Shown: piece after piece, positions 56,200 to 64,000 of the stretch
How positions within the stretch are numbered: position 1 is the first letter of the stretch
Layout: every line of letters starts with the position of its first letter
Assembly: GCF_000429185.2 (NCBI RefSeq)
Contig: NZ_AUBJ02000001.1
Span: 4,464,001-4,528,000, forward strand
Direction: 5' to 3'
DNA: 64,000 nt
Source of the DNA: Actinoalloteichus caeruleus DSM 43889
Lineage (GTDB): Bacteria; Actinomycetota; Actinomycetes; Mycobacteriales; Pseudonocardiaceae
Program-made: the position numbers and the translations under genes
Notes under the pieces: model-generated
Seen by the model: the letters and a program-made list of their open reading frames with translations, nothing else
What the model was told of the DNA's origin: nothing
Databases searched by the model: none

Positions 56200-57857
56200 T
56201 GGCCGAGGAGTCGAAGGCCCGGGAGGAGACCAGGCCGGGACGCGCGCCACACCGGGTGGTGCTGGCGACCCTCCGGAACTACTGGCGTGGTCTGACGACC
56301 ATGCGGACCGCGCTGGTGCTGCTGTTCCTGCTGGCGCTGGCGTCGGTGCCCGGCGCGCTGCTCCCCCAGCGGTCGGTGGCCCCGGAACTCGTCGTCGACT
56401 ACTACAACGACAACCCGCGTCTGGCCCCCCTCCTCGACCGGCTGTCGATGTTCGACGTCTTCGGCAGCGTGTGGTTCGCCGCGATCTACGTCCTGCTGTT
56501 CACCTCCCTCGTCGGGTGCGTGGTGCCGAGGTGCGCGGAGTTCGTCCGGCAGCTGCGCGCCAGGCCGGTGTTGACGCCGAGGAACCTCGACCGGCTGCCG
56601 CACCACCACCGCGTGGAGACCGACGTGTCGCCCGAGGAGGCGGTCGCGCACGCCCGGACCGTGCTCAGGGGGTGGCGGGTCGCCGAACGCGAGGAGGACC
56701 AGGGCGTCCGAACCCTCAGCGCCGAACGCGGTTACCTCCGCGAGGCGGGGAACCTGGTCTTCCACACCGCGATGCTGGGCCTGTTGGTCGCCTTCGCCCT
56801 GGGCGAGCTGTTCGGGTACGAGGGCCAGACCATCGTCCGAGCCGACGGCCAGGAGTTCTGCAACTCGGGCATCTACAACTACGACTCCTTCAACGCCGGG
56901 ATCAGCGTCGACGGCACCAACCTGAACCCGTTCTGCGTCCGCGTCGACGGGTTCCGCGCCGAGCACCTGCCCACCGGGCAGGCCCTCCAGTACCACGCCG
57001 ACCTGTCCTACCAGGTGGGCGACGCCCTGGAGACCGGCGAGTGGAGTGAGCACGAGCTCCAGGTGAACCACCCGCTGCGCACCGGCACGGACCGCGTGTA
57101 CCTGCTGGGGCACGGTTACGCGCCCCGCTTCACCGTCACCTTCCCCAACGGGGAGGAACGGGTGAAGAACACGCAGTGGCGGCCGGTGGAACTCCAGACC
57201 ATGCTCTCCGAGGGGGCGACCAAGTTCGATCCGCCGGGGACACCGGACGAGGAGGAACGCCACCGCGGCCAGCTGGCCATCACCGGTCTGCTCGCGCCCA
57301 CCCCCGCCTACGACGGAACCCTGCTGACCTCCCGGTTCCCCGCGCTCAACGAGCCGGCCGTCGCCGTGGACGTGTTGCGCGGGAACCTGGGCAACGACTC
57401 CGGCCGAGGGCAGTCGATCTTCGAGATCGACCAGGAGATGGTGGACGCCGGCCTCCTCGAACGGGTCGCCAGGGAGAACCTGTCGGTCGGTGAGGAACTG
57501 GAGCTGGACGACGGCACCGTGATCCGCTTCGACGGGGTCGACGACTGGGTCTCGCTCCAGGTCTCCCACGACCCGGCGCAGATCTGGGTCCTGGTCGCCA
57601 GCATCGCGGTACTGCTGGGGCTGAGCCTGTCGTTGGGGATCAAACGGCGCCGGGTCTGGGTGCGCGCCACCCCTGCCGATCCGGATGACCCCGGTGGTCG
57701 TACCGTGGTGCGCATCGGTGGTCTGGCACGGACTGACCAGGCCGGTTACGGCGAGGAGTTCACCCGGCTCGCCGCCGAGCTGGAGCCCGCCGGCCGTTCG
57801 GAACCGCCGGCTGACCCGGAGCCCGCCTCGGCCCGGGCGCACGGGAAGGACACCTGA
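56199..57857 (+). CDS. resB: Cytochrome c biogenesis protein ResB
   Basis: The 552-residue protein is half of the system II haem-handling complex. It has an N-terminal helix pair (MRTALVLLFLLALASVPGALLPQR, VWFAAIYVLLFTSLVGCVVPR), a third helix (NLVFHTAMLGLLVAFALGELFG), a large external domain (about 210-460) and a final helix (IWVLVASIAVLLGLSLSLGI). The ATG overlaps the ccdA TGA and its stop overlaps the ccsB start. Confidence 0.93.
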   Translation: MAEESKAREETRPGRAPHRVVLATLRNYWRGLTTMRTALVLLFLLALASVPGALLPQRSVAPELVVDYYNDNPRLAPLLDRLSMFDVFGSVWFAAIYVLLFTSLVGCVVPRCAEFVRQLRARPVLTPRNLDRLPHHHRVETDVSPEEAVAHARTVLRGWRVAEREEDQGVRTLSAERGYLREAGNLVFHTAMLGLLVAFALGELFGYEGQTIVRADGQEFCNSGIYNYDSFNAGISVDGTNLNPFCVRVDGFRAEHLPTGQALQYHADLSYQVGDALETGEWSEHELQVNHPLRTGTDRVYLLGHGYAPRFTVTFPNGEERVKNTQWRPVELQTMLSEGATKFDPPGTPDEEERHRGQLAITGLLAPTPAYDGTLLTSRFPALNEPAVAVDVLRGNLGNDSGRGQSIFEIDQEMVDAGLLERVARENLSVGEELELDDGTVIRFDGVDDWVSLQVSHDPAQIWVLVASIAVLLGLSLSLGIKRRRVWVRATPADPDDPGGRTVVRIGGLARTDQAGYGEEFTRLAAELEPAGRSEPPADPEPASARAHGKDT

Positions 57858-58846
57858 TGCCTGTCAACGAGACGCTGTCGGTCTACAGCGATCTCTGCTA
57901 CGCCGCCGCGTTGGCCGTGTTCATGCTCGGACTGCTGCTGCACGCCGCGGAGTACGGATTCACCCGCAAGCCGAAGCAGCGCGCGGCGACACCGGCCGCC
58001 GGGGTCGCCGCGGGCGGGGTGGCCACGCTGGACCGGCCGGAGGAGGACTCGCCGGGCGGGGCGGTCGGTCCCGGGGTCCGCGACCGACGTCCGCTGGCGG
58101 CTCGGCTTGGCCGGATGGGCGTGGCCCTGACCGTGCTGGCCGCCGTCCTCCAACTGGCGTCCCTGGTGCTGCGGGGTCTGGCGACCAGCCGCATCCCGTG
58201 GGGCAACATGTACGAGTACATCGCGGCCCTGTGCCTGGCCGCGGTCGTCGCCTGGCTGGTGGTGCTGCGGCGTCACCCGGTCCGGGAGATCGCGGTCTTC
58301 GTGCTGCTCCCGGTGGTCATCCTCTACTTCGTCGCTGGAACCTTCCTGTACGCCGAGGCCGCGCCGCTCGTGCCCTCGCTGCGTTCCTACTGGATCATCA
58401 TCCACGTCTCCGCGGCCATCGTCGGCAGTGGAATCCTGCTGGTCTCCGGCATGGGTGCCGTGGCGTACCTGATCAAGTCCGCGCACGAGCGGCGGCCGGA
58501 GCGGTTCCGCAACCTCGGCGCGAAACTGCCGGACCTCGTGGCGCTGGACCGGCTCGCGTACCGCACCGCCGTCTTCGCGTTCCCGATCCTGACCTTCGGC
58601 ATCATCTGCGGGGCCATCTGGGCCGAGGCGGCCTGGGGCCGGTTCTGGGGGTGGGACCCCAAGGAGACGGTGGCCTTCATCTCCTGGGTGGTCTACGCGG
58701 GTTACCTGCACGCGCGGGCCACCACCGGCTGGCGCGGGGTGCCCGCCGCCTGGATCAACGTGATCGGTTTCGCCACCGTCGTCTTCAACCTCTTCTTCGT
58801 GAACCTGGTTGTGGCGGGCCTGCATTCCTATGCTGGAGTCGGTTGA
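57857..58846 (+). CDS. ccsB: Cytochrome c synthase subunit CcsB (CcsA family)
   Basis: The 329-residue protein has about eight transmembrane helices and the tryptophan-rich haem-handling WWD motif WGRFWGWDPKETVAFISWVV near residue 255, with haem-ligand histidines in IIIHVSAAIVGSG and GYLHARATTG. With ResB it attaches haem to CXXCH cysteines. The first external-cytoplasmic loop (about 35-80) is variable. It ends the tlpA-ccdA-resB-ccsB operon. Confidence 0.95.
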   Translation: MPVNETLSVYSDLCYAAALAVFMLGLLLHAAEYGFTRKPKQRAATPAAGVAAGGVATLDRPEEDSPGGAVGPGVRDRRPLAARLGRMGVALTVLAAVLQLASLVLRGLATSRIPWGNMYEYIAALCLAAVVAWLVVLRRHPVREIAVFVLLPVVILYFVAGTFLYAEAAPLVPSLRSYWIIIHVSAAIVGSGILLVSGMGAVAYLIKSAHERRPERFRNLGAKLPDLVALDRLAYRTAVFAFPILTFGIICGAIWAEAAWGRFWGWDPKETVAFISWVVYAGYLHARATTGWRGVPAAWINVIGFATVVFNLFFVNLVVAGLHSYAGVG

Positions 58847-58971
58847 TCGGCGGTGGCGCTGGTCTGGCGGACGGAACGCGAACCCCCCACAAGCACGGGA
58901 AACGACTGGCGTTACCGTCGGAGGCGGGTCGGGGAAGGCTCGATCCGTTCGCTCGTGTGGAAGGACGAACG

Positions 58972-60372
58972 GTGACCGGACAGTACGAGCCGGAATCGCG
59001 CTCGGAGCCGAACTGGCAGGCGGCCGGTGGACACCCCGGCGGGGACGGTTCCGCCAGCGGGCCCTACTACGTGGAACAGACCCCGTCAGGTCCGCAGCCG
59101 GCCGGTTACCCCGATCCGTCGCGTTCGGGTCCGTACCAGGTCGATCCGTCGCGTTCGGGTCCGTACCAGGTTGACCCGTCGCGTTCGGGTCCGTACCAGG
59201 TTGACCCGTCGCGTTCGGGTCCGTACCAGGTTGACCCGTCGCGTTCGGGTCCGTACCAGGTCGATCCGTCGCGTTCGGGTCCGTACCAGGTCGATCCGTC
59301 GCGTTCGGGCCCCTACCAGGTTGACCCCGCGGTGTCCGGACCGCACCAGGCGCAGGACGGGGGAGCGGCGGGGCAGCCGCCCTACGGTTACTCCAACCCC
59401 CAGCACGGTCAGCAGCCGGCCGCTCCGCCGGCCGGGGGCCAGCAGCGGGACCTCGCCTCCTCACGGCTGCTGCGGCAGGCCAAGCGCCCGCCCCAGTCCG
59501 GGTGGCGGCGAGCCGTCTACCGGCTCAGCGGGCAGACCATCAACCTCGGCGAGAGCACGGACGACCGACGGCGGCGGGAACTGATCGCCCGGATCAACCA
59601 GCCACTCCAGGGTTGCTACAAGATCGCCATGCTCAGCCTGAAGGGTGGCGTCGGGAAGACGACCACGACCGCGACGCTCGGGTCCACCTTCTCCTCCCTC
59701 CGGGGGGACCGCGTGATCGCGGTGGACGCCAACCCCGACCGGGGCACCCTGAGCCAGAAGATCCCGCTGGAGACGACGGCCACCGTGCGCCACCTCCTCC
59801 GGGACGCCGAACGGATCCGGAAGTACAGCGACGTCCGCGCGTACACCTCGCAGGGCCCGAGCCGGTTGGAGGTGCTGGCGAGTGAACAGGACCCGGCCGT
59901 GTCGGAGGCGTTCAGCGAGGACGACTACCGACGCACCGTGGACCTGCTGGAGCTCTTCTACAACGTGGTCCTGACCGACTGCGGGACGGGGCTGATGCAC
60001 TCGGCGATGCGGGGCGTGCTCGACGTCGCCGACTCCCTGGTCATCGTGTCGTCCGGTTCCATCGACGGGGCCAGGAGCGCGTCAGCGACCCTCGACTGGC
60101 TGGACGCGCACGGCTACCGCAACCTGGTCTCGCGCTCCATCGCCGTCATCAACTCGGTCCGGCCGAGCTCGGGCAAGGTGGACCTGGACAAGTTGACGCA
60201 ACACTTCGAATCCCGCTGCCGGGCCGTCTGCCGGATCCCGTTCGACGGTCACCTGGAGGAGGGGGCGGAGATCGAACTGGACCGGCTCGGGCCGGACACC
60301 CGGCTGGGGCTGCTCGAACTCGCGGCGACCGTGGCGGACGGTTTCCCGCAGGCGGTCAGCCGGACGAGCTGA
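58972..60372 (+). CDS. MinD/ParA-like ATPase with a repetitive N-terminus (Rv0530-like)
   Basis: The 466-residue protein has a disordered N-terminal region (1-180) with seven exact DPSRSGPYQV repeats, then a ParA/MinD ATPase domain: deviant Walker A SLKGGVGKTTTTATLG near residue 222, VIAVDANPDRGTLSQK, VVLTDCGTGLMHSAM and VINSVRPSSGKVDLD. The domain resembles the EspI-like ATPases associated with type VII secretion and cell-pole proteins. Its partner is unknown. GTG 58972 follows GGAAGG. Confidence 0.85.
   Translation: MTGQYEPESRSEPNWQAAGGHPGGDGSASGPYYVEQTPSGPQPAGYPDPSRSGPYQVDPSRSGPYQVDPSRSGPYQVDPSRSGPYQVDPSRSGPYQVDPSRSGPYQVDPSRSGPYQVDPAVSGPHQAQDGGAAGQPPYGYSNPQHGQQPAAPPAGGQQRDLASSRLLRQAKRPPQSGWRRAVYRLSGQTINLGESTDDRRRRELIARINQPLQGCYKIAMLSLKGGVGKTTTTATLGSTFSSLRGDRVIAVDANPDRGTLSQKIPLETTATVRHLLRDAERIRKYSDVRAYTSQGPSRLEVLASEQDPAVSEAFSEDDYRRTVDLLELFYNVVLTDCGTGLMHSAMRGVLDVADSLVIVSSGSIDGARSASATLDWLDAHGYRNLVSRSIAVINSVRPSSGKVDLDKLTQHFESRCRAVCRIPFDGHLEEGAEIELDRLGPDTRLGLLELAATVADGFPQAVSRTS
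59113..59322 (+). repeat. 30-bp minisatellite, seven in-frame units
   Basis: Units start at 59113, 59143, 59173, 59203, 59233, 59263 and 59293, each encoding DPSRSGPYQV; an eighth, degenerate unit (DPAVSGPHQA) starts at 59323. Units differ only at a few wobble positions (GATCCG/GACCCG and GGTC/GGTT), a sign of recent slippage or recombination. Confidence 0.95.
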
Positions 60373-60556
60373 GCCCGCTGGGGCCGGGTGGCTACGCCAC
60401 GCCGGCTCGGGGTCGCCCAGCTCGGTGACGGGTGGGGTCGCTGGCCGGCGGAACGGCCCGTGTGGTCGCTCCACCCGGCGTCCGGACGCCGCCGCCGGGC
60501 GCCCGCGCCGACGGGACGTCGGCGGCGGACCCCTCCGGCGTGGCCGGGCCGGTGTG

Positions 60557-60787
60557 TCAGGAACCCGAGGGGTTCTCGTTGTCGGGGTCGGAACGCTCCG
60601 ACCGGCGTTGTTGCCGCCGGCGTTCCTCCCACTGCCGCTCGGCCAGTCGGCGCAGGAACTCCGGGTCGTCGTCAGGGGCCTTGGCCGTCTCCGGCCGTGG
60701 GGCGGCCCCTACCCGCTCCGGAGCGAACGCGCGCCACAGCAGCACCGCGACACTGATCACGCCGATAGCCGCGAGCAGGTACAGCAC
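60557..60787 (-). CDS. Small single-pass membrane protein
   Basis: The 76-residue protein has one N-terminal helix (LYLLAAIGVISVAVLLWRAF) and a charged tail (DDDPEFLRRLAERQWEERRR). GTG 60787 lies 8 nt after AAGGAGG; GTG 60796 abuts that site. Small proteins of this type occur beside BldC genes in related genomes as far as I recall. Function unknown. Confidence 0.72.
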   Translation of the reverse strand: MLYLLAAIGVISVAVLLWRAFAPERVGAAPRPETAKAPDDDPEFLRRLAERQWEERRRQQRRSERSDPDNENPSGS

Positions 60788-60930
60788 AGTCGCCACCTCC
60801 TTGTCCCTATGCGAGGTTAACCCGTTTCGAACTGTTCATGTTGAGCAGGGCTGGGGTGGCGGGTGCCCTGGGGCCGGGACCGGAGCCGGCCGAACGGCTG
60901 GCGGCGGCCCCTGGCCTGGGGCGGACGTGG

Positions 60931-61164
60931 TCAGCTCGCCGTCACCGGCGTGCTCGCCTCCCGGGTGAGCGTGGCGAGCAGGCTCTTCACCTCCGACTCC
61001 CGGAAGCGGCGGTGGCCTCCCGGCGTGCGGATGGAGCCGATCCGGCCCGCGGTGGCCCACCGGGTCACCGTCTTGGGGTCGACCCGGAACATGGTCGCCA
61101 CCTCGCCGGGGGTGAGCAGTCGTTCCGGTGAGCGTTCCTCGGCCTGCTGGATGGACCCGGACAC
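60931..61164 (-). CDS. bldC: BldC-type MerR-like transcriptional regulator
   Basis: The 77-residue protein has the BldC winged helix RLLTPGEVATMFRVDPKTVTR followed by WATAGRIGSIRTPGGHRRFRESEV, nearly identical in this core to Streptomyces BldC, which binds DNA as head-to-tail oligomers on direct repeats and times development. GTG 61164 follows GAGGAGG by 6 nt. The upstream region to 61394 would hold its promoter. Confidence 0.92.
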   Translation of the reverse strand: MSGSIQQAEERSPERLLTPGEVATMFRVDPKTVTRWATAGRIGSIRTPGGHRRFRESEVKSLLATLTREASTPVTAS

Positions 61165-61394
61165 AAGCAGCCTCCTCGACTGTCGGGAAAACCGACGTAC
61201 CGGTCGCATCGTGACACCTCACCCACCAGGTACTCGAACGCTTGTGAGTAGGTAAAGGGACAGTAAGGCACGAATCGCTCGCTTCGGACTCACGCCGACC
61301 TCCCGGGCCTGGTCACGCGGGGAAAACCGCTGGCGAGCGCCCCGCGCCGACGGTTCGTTGGGGGCCGAGCGCCTGTCCGGGACAATCGACGGTC

Positions 61395-61862
61395 ATGGAC
61401 GCTGTCGACCGGAGGATCATCGCCGCGCTGCGGATCAGCGGGCGTGCCACCTACGCGGATCTGGGACGTCAGGTGGGACTGTCCGCCTCCGCCGTGCACG
61501 AGCGGGTGGGCAAGCTGGAGGCGGCCGGGGTGATCACCGGGTACCACGCCGTCGTCGACCCGAGCACCGTCGGGCTCGGCGTGACCGCTCTCGTCGGGAT
61601 CCACCCCACCAACGAGGGGGACGACGACCGGATCGCCGAGGCGCTGGCCGAGCTGCCCGAGGTGGAGTCGTGCTACGCCGTCGCGGGCGAGGAGGCCTTC
61701 GTCGTCAAGGTGCGGGTGGCGGCGATGGACGAGTTGGAGAAGAGCCTGGGGCGGCTTCGGCGCATCGAGGGGGTGGCCCGCACCCGGACGACGATCGTCC
61801 TCTCCACCCGCTTCGAGGGGCGGCCCAACACCCCCTCGGAGTTGGGTCCGGTGGAGGCCTGA
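61395..61862 (+). CDS. Lrp/AsnC family transcriptional regulator
   Basis: The 155-residue protein has an N-terminal helix-turn-helix (DRRIIAALRISGRATYADLG, VGLSASAVHERVGKLEAAGV) and a C-terminal RAM/AsnC ligand-binding domain (VTALVGIHPTNEG, VESCYAVAGEEAFVVKVRV, GVARTRTTIVLSTRFEGRP). It is probably an amino-acid-responsive regulator; no target gene is evident. Confidence 0.92.
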   Translation: MDAVDRRIIAALRISGRATYADLGRQVGLSASAVHERVGKLEAAGVITGYHAVVDPSTVGLGVTALVGIHPTNEGDDDRIAEALAELPEVESCYAVAGEEAFVVKVRVAAMDELEKSLGRLRRIEGVARTRTTIVLSTRFEGRPNTPSELGPVEA

Positions 61863-61981
61863 GGCCGGGTTCGGCGTGCGGGGTCGTCCCGTCCGTGACG
61901 TGGCCGCGTAGGGTGCGTGGGTGGGTGGTGACGGCTCCGGCCGTCAGGCCCGTACCGCAGGACCCGGGTGAGGAGGATGCC

Positions 61982-62338
61982 GTGAGCACCGGTGGTCGAC
62001 CCGTCGAGACTCCGTCGGTGTCCGAGGAGACCCCGCGGGGGGCGGAAGCCGCCCCGAGCGCGACCGACGAGCCGGTGGCCTGGATGGGACCCGTGCTGCT
62101 CTACACGGCCGCCCGAGTCGGCATCGTCCTGCTCTTCGCGCTGCTGCTCGGGCTGCTGGGGGTCCCCCTGCTCGTGGCGTTGCTCATCGCCCTGGTCTTC
62201 GGGATGGCGGTGTCGATGATCGCCTTCCGGGGACTGCGGTCCCGGATGGCGGACGCGTTGGCCGCGCGGTCCGGCCAGCGCAGGGCCAAGCGGGAACGCC
62301 TCCGGGCCGAGCTGCGCGGCGAACGCGCCGGTAGCTGA
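61982..62338 (+). CDS. DUF4229 family membrane protein
   Basis: The 118-residue protein has a disordered acidic N-terminus (1-35), two transmembrane helices (LLYTAARVGIVLLFALLLGL and LLVALLIALVFGMAVSMIAF) and a basic tail (SGQRRAKRERLRAELRGE), the DUF4229 pattern. It lies beside menA, as in mycobacteria. GTG 61982 follows GAGGAGG. Function unknown. Confidence 0.82.
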   Translation: MSTGGRPVETPSVSEETPRGAEAAPSATDEPVAWMGPVLLYTAARVGIVLLFALLLGLLGVPLLVALLIALVFGMAVSMIAFRGLRSRMADALAARSGQRRAKRERLRAELRGERAGS

Positions 62339-62383
62339 CCGCGCCGTGCGCCGGAGCGCGGGATCCGCCGAGGCCCGCTGGCG

Positions 62384-63256
62384 TCAGCCCAGCGCGAGCG
62401 CCACTCCGGTGGCCACCGACCACACCAGCAACGCCAGCCCGGTGTCCCGGAGCACCCCGACCAGGGCTCGTCCGGTGCCGCCGCGCAGCACGATCCTGAT
62501 CGGCAGGATCACCAGCAGGATCGCGACGAACCCGGCCAGCGCCGCCGAGTTGCGCAGACCGATCAGCGTCGTGATGAAGAACGGGATCGTCACCAGCGCC
62601 GCGTAGAGGAACCGGGTGTCCCGCGCGCCGAGCAGCACCGCCAGGGTTCGTTTCCCGACGTTGGCGTCGGTCTCGATGTCCCGCAGGTTGTTCGCGACCA
62701 GTACCGCGCTGGAGAAGCAACCGACGGCGACCGCGCAGCCGATGTCGATGCCGCTGATGCGTTCGGCCTGGAGGTAGACGGTCCCGAGCGTGGCGATGAG
62801 CCCGAAGAAGACGAAGACCGCCAGTTCGCCGAAGCCGGCGTAGCCGTACGGTCGCTTGCTGCCCGTGTAGAACCACGCTCCGGCGATGCAGAACAGGCCG
62901 AAGGGGATGAGCCACCACTGCTGGGTGAGCAGCGTGACCACCGCGCCCCCCAGCCCGCCCAGCGCGAGGCAGCCGACGGCGGCGAAGAGGACCTGCCGGG
63001 GTTTCGCCGCGCCCGAGCCGACCAGCCGCAGCGGGCCGGTCCGCACCGTGTCGGTGCCCCGGATCCCGTCGGAGTAGTCGTTCGCGTAGTTGACGCCCAG
63101 GATCAGCAGCAGGGCGATCCCCAGCGCGGCCAGCGCTCGCCACAGCACGAAACCGTCGACACCGTAGGCGGCGCCGCTCCCGACGATGATCGGGGCGACC
63201 GCGTTGGGCAGCGTGCGCGGACGCGCGCCCTCGATCCACTGCGCGAGTGTGGCCAT
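62384..63256 (-). CDS. menA: 1,4-dihydroxy-2-naphthoate polyprenyltransferase
   Basis: MenA prenylates DHNA to make demethylmenaquinone. The 290-residue protein has about nine transmembrane helices, begins WIEGARPRTLPNAVAPIIVG and has both Asp-rich prenyl-diphosphate motifs, NYANDYSDGIRGTD near residue 56 and NNLRDIETDANVGKRTLAV near 188. Confidence 0.95.
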   Translation of the reverse strand: MATLAQWIEGARPRTLPNAVAPIIVGSGAAYGVDGFVLWRALAALGIALLLILGVNYANDYSDGIRGTDTVRTGPLRLVGSGAAKPRQVLFAAVGCLALGGLGGAVVTLLTQQWWLIPFGLFCIAGAWFYTGSKRPYGYAGFGELAVFVFFGLIATLGTVYLQAERISGIDIGCAVAVGCFSSAVLVANNLRDIETDANVGKRTLAVLLGARDTRFLYAALVTIPFFITTLIGLRNSAALAGFVAILLVILPIRIVLRGGTGRALVGVLRDTGLALLVWSVATGVALALG

Positions 63257-63320
63257 GTGCCCATCCTCTGCTATCGCCGTTCCCGGTGAACCGCCGGCCA
63301 GGTCGTTCCCCGGCCGTGGA

Positions 63321-63339
63321 CGCCGCGCCCGGCGCGGTG
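63321..63339 (-). terminator. GC hairpin after the peptide deformylase gene
   Basis: CCGCGC (63323-63328) and GCGCGG (63332-63337) pair around CCG, extended by one G-U and one C-G pair to 63321-63339. It lies 19 nt beyond the deformylase stop, before menA. Confidence 0.5.
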
Positions 63340-63357
63340 CCCGGTCGCCGAGGGCGG

Positions 63358-64000
63358 TCAGCCCTGCGGGGACGAGTAGGACCAGGCCTGCCCGCTGCTC
63401 CGGTACTGCTCGACGGGGATGGGTTGGGCGCGCTCCCCGAGGTAGTCCCGGCAGAGGACACCGTCGAGGTGGTCGATCTCGTGGGCCACGAGACGGGCGA
63501 CGCCGCGCTCGAACACCGTGATCCGGCGCTCGCCGTTGAGGTCCTGGTGCGCCACGTGGATCATGAGCGGTCGGGGGACGAGGGAGCGGACGTCGAAGAA
63601 GCTGAGGCAGCCCTCGTACTGCTCGTCGGTGTCGTCACTCGCCTCGATCACGCGCGGGTTCAGCAGGGTGATGGGTTCGGAGCTGCCCGGCGGGCGGATG
63701 ATCGCGGCCGCGCGTTCGATGCCCAGTTGCGGGGCGGCGACCCCCATGCCCTTGCCGAAGGTGTGGGCCCGGACCACCCGGTCCCCGGCGAGCCGCAGCT
63801 CGCTGATGACCCGCTGCGCGTCGGCCGCCTCCGAGGGCAGGTCGAACTCCCGCGCGGGCCGGCGGAGGACCGGATCACCTTCCTGCACGACCCCGAGCGA
63901 GGCCATGATCTGGCTCGGCTTCGGCGGGACGGGCTGCCGGCGCTCGTCGTTGCGGAAGTGCCATTCGAGCCGGTAGCGGGCGTGGAGGGGCGGATCGTCG
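63358..64000 (-). CDS. def: Peptide deformylase domain protein, 5' end outside the window
   Basis: The domain has the three deformylase motifs: GMGVAAPQLG, EGCLSF with the metal Cys, and HEIDHLDG with the two metal His and the catalytic Glu. It removes formyl groups from nascent proteins. ATG 63906 gives a 182-residue protein of ordinary size, but the frame stays open to the window edge with protein-like sequence (ARYRLEWHFRNDERR), so an N-terminal extension is likely. The Arg/Lys-rich linker QPVPPKPSQI joins the two. Confidence 0.85.
   Translation of the reverse strand, partial: DDPPLHARYRLEWHFRNDERRQPVPPKPSQIMASLGVVQEGDPVLRRPAREFDLPSEAADAQRVISELRLAGDRVVRAHTFGKGMGVAAPQLGIERAAAIIRPPGSSEPITLLNPRVIEASDDTDEQYEGCLSFFDVRSLVPRPLMIHVAHQDLNGERRITVFERGVARLVAHEIDHLDGVLCRDYLGERAQPIPVEQYRSSGQAWSYSSPQG

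Noticed and set aside
55440-57842. An 800-codon minus-strand open frame opposite ccdA-resB
   Set aside because: It is the antisense shadow of conserved membrane-protein genes with high third-position GC.

Overview
The window is 64 kb of very GC-rich actinomycete chromosome with no rRNA, tRNA or insertion sequence that I can see. Gene content and order follow the mycobacterial block Rv0474 to Rv0534c: XRE regulator, HbhA-like protein, DUF2516, murB, SDR, mshA, YbjN, gpmA, senX3-regX3, Rv0497/Rv0498-like genes, proC, BdtA-type HTH, bS22, epimerase, acyltransferase, SerB1-like phosphatase, glutaredoxin, hemA-C-D-B, hemL, tlpA-ccdA-resB-ccsB, MinD-like protein and menA. BldC-, BdtA- and BldN-like regulators and mycothiol synthesis point to a filamentous actinomycete, most likely of the Pseudonocardiales (inferred from recall of synteny, not from a search).

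Layout. 1-12.5 kb is accessory: a DUF445 protein, a CGNR zinc-finger protein, a VOC protein, a LacI-controlled sugar importer without its own ATPase, a PadR-controlled FtsX-type ABC exporter whose padR frame is broken, a zinc-ribbon protein and two fluoride channels. 12.5-31.4 kb is the conserved core from the XRE/HbhA pair through murB, two tandem SGNH hydrolases, mshA (reading into a frameshifted YbjN gene), gpmA, senX3-regX3 behind a PHO-box-like repeat, and a TIM-barrel isomerase. 31.5-35 kb is an accessory island inside the core: a degenerate proline-dehydrogenase-like gene, a 9-repeat type I-E-like CRISPR array without cas genes, an HTH-DUF5753/DUF397 regulator pair, a small membrane ORF and a solitary CRISPR repeat just before proC. 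35-44 kb returns to the core (proC to a fasciclin lipoprotein). 44-54 kb is the Rex-controlled haem pathway (rex-hemA-hemC-hemD, hemB, hemL). 54-59 kb is system II cytochrome c maturation. 59-64 kb has a MinD-like ATPase with a 30-bp minisatellite, BldC, an Lrp regulator, menA and a peptide deformylase that leaves the window.

The 44-63 kb block makes functional sense together: Rex senses NADH/NAD+ and sits at the head of haem synthesis, haem feeds cytochrome c assembly, and MenA makes menaquinone. SenX3-RegX3 (phosphate) sits behind gpmA, and mshA supplies mycothiol.

Regulatory signals are unusually legible. Many genes have a TAnnnT -10 box 6 to 9 nt before the start codon, the pattern of leaderless transcripts. 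One divergent pair (DUF2505/murB) has overlapping -10 boxes in a 26-nt gap. I found no clear novel defence or metabolic system. The best leads are the CRISPR/DUF397 island, the two frame breaks (padR, ybjN), the degenerate ProDH and the QL-rich insertion in the isomerase.
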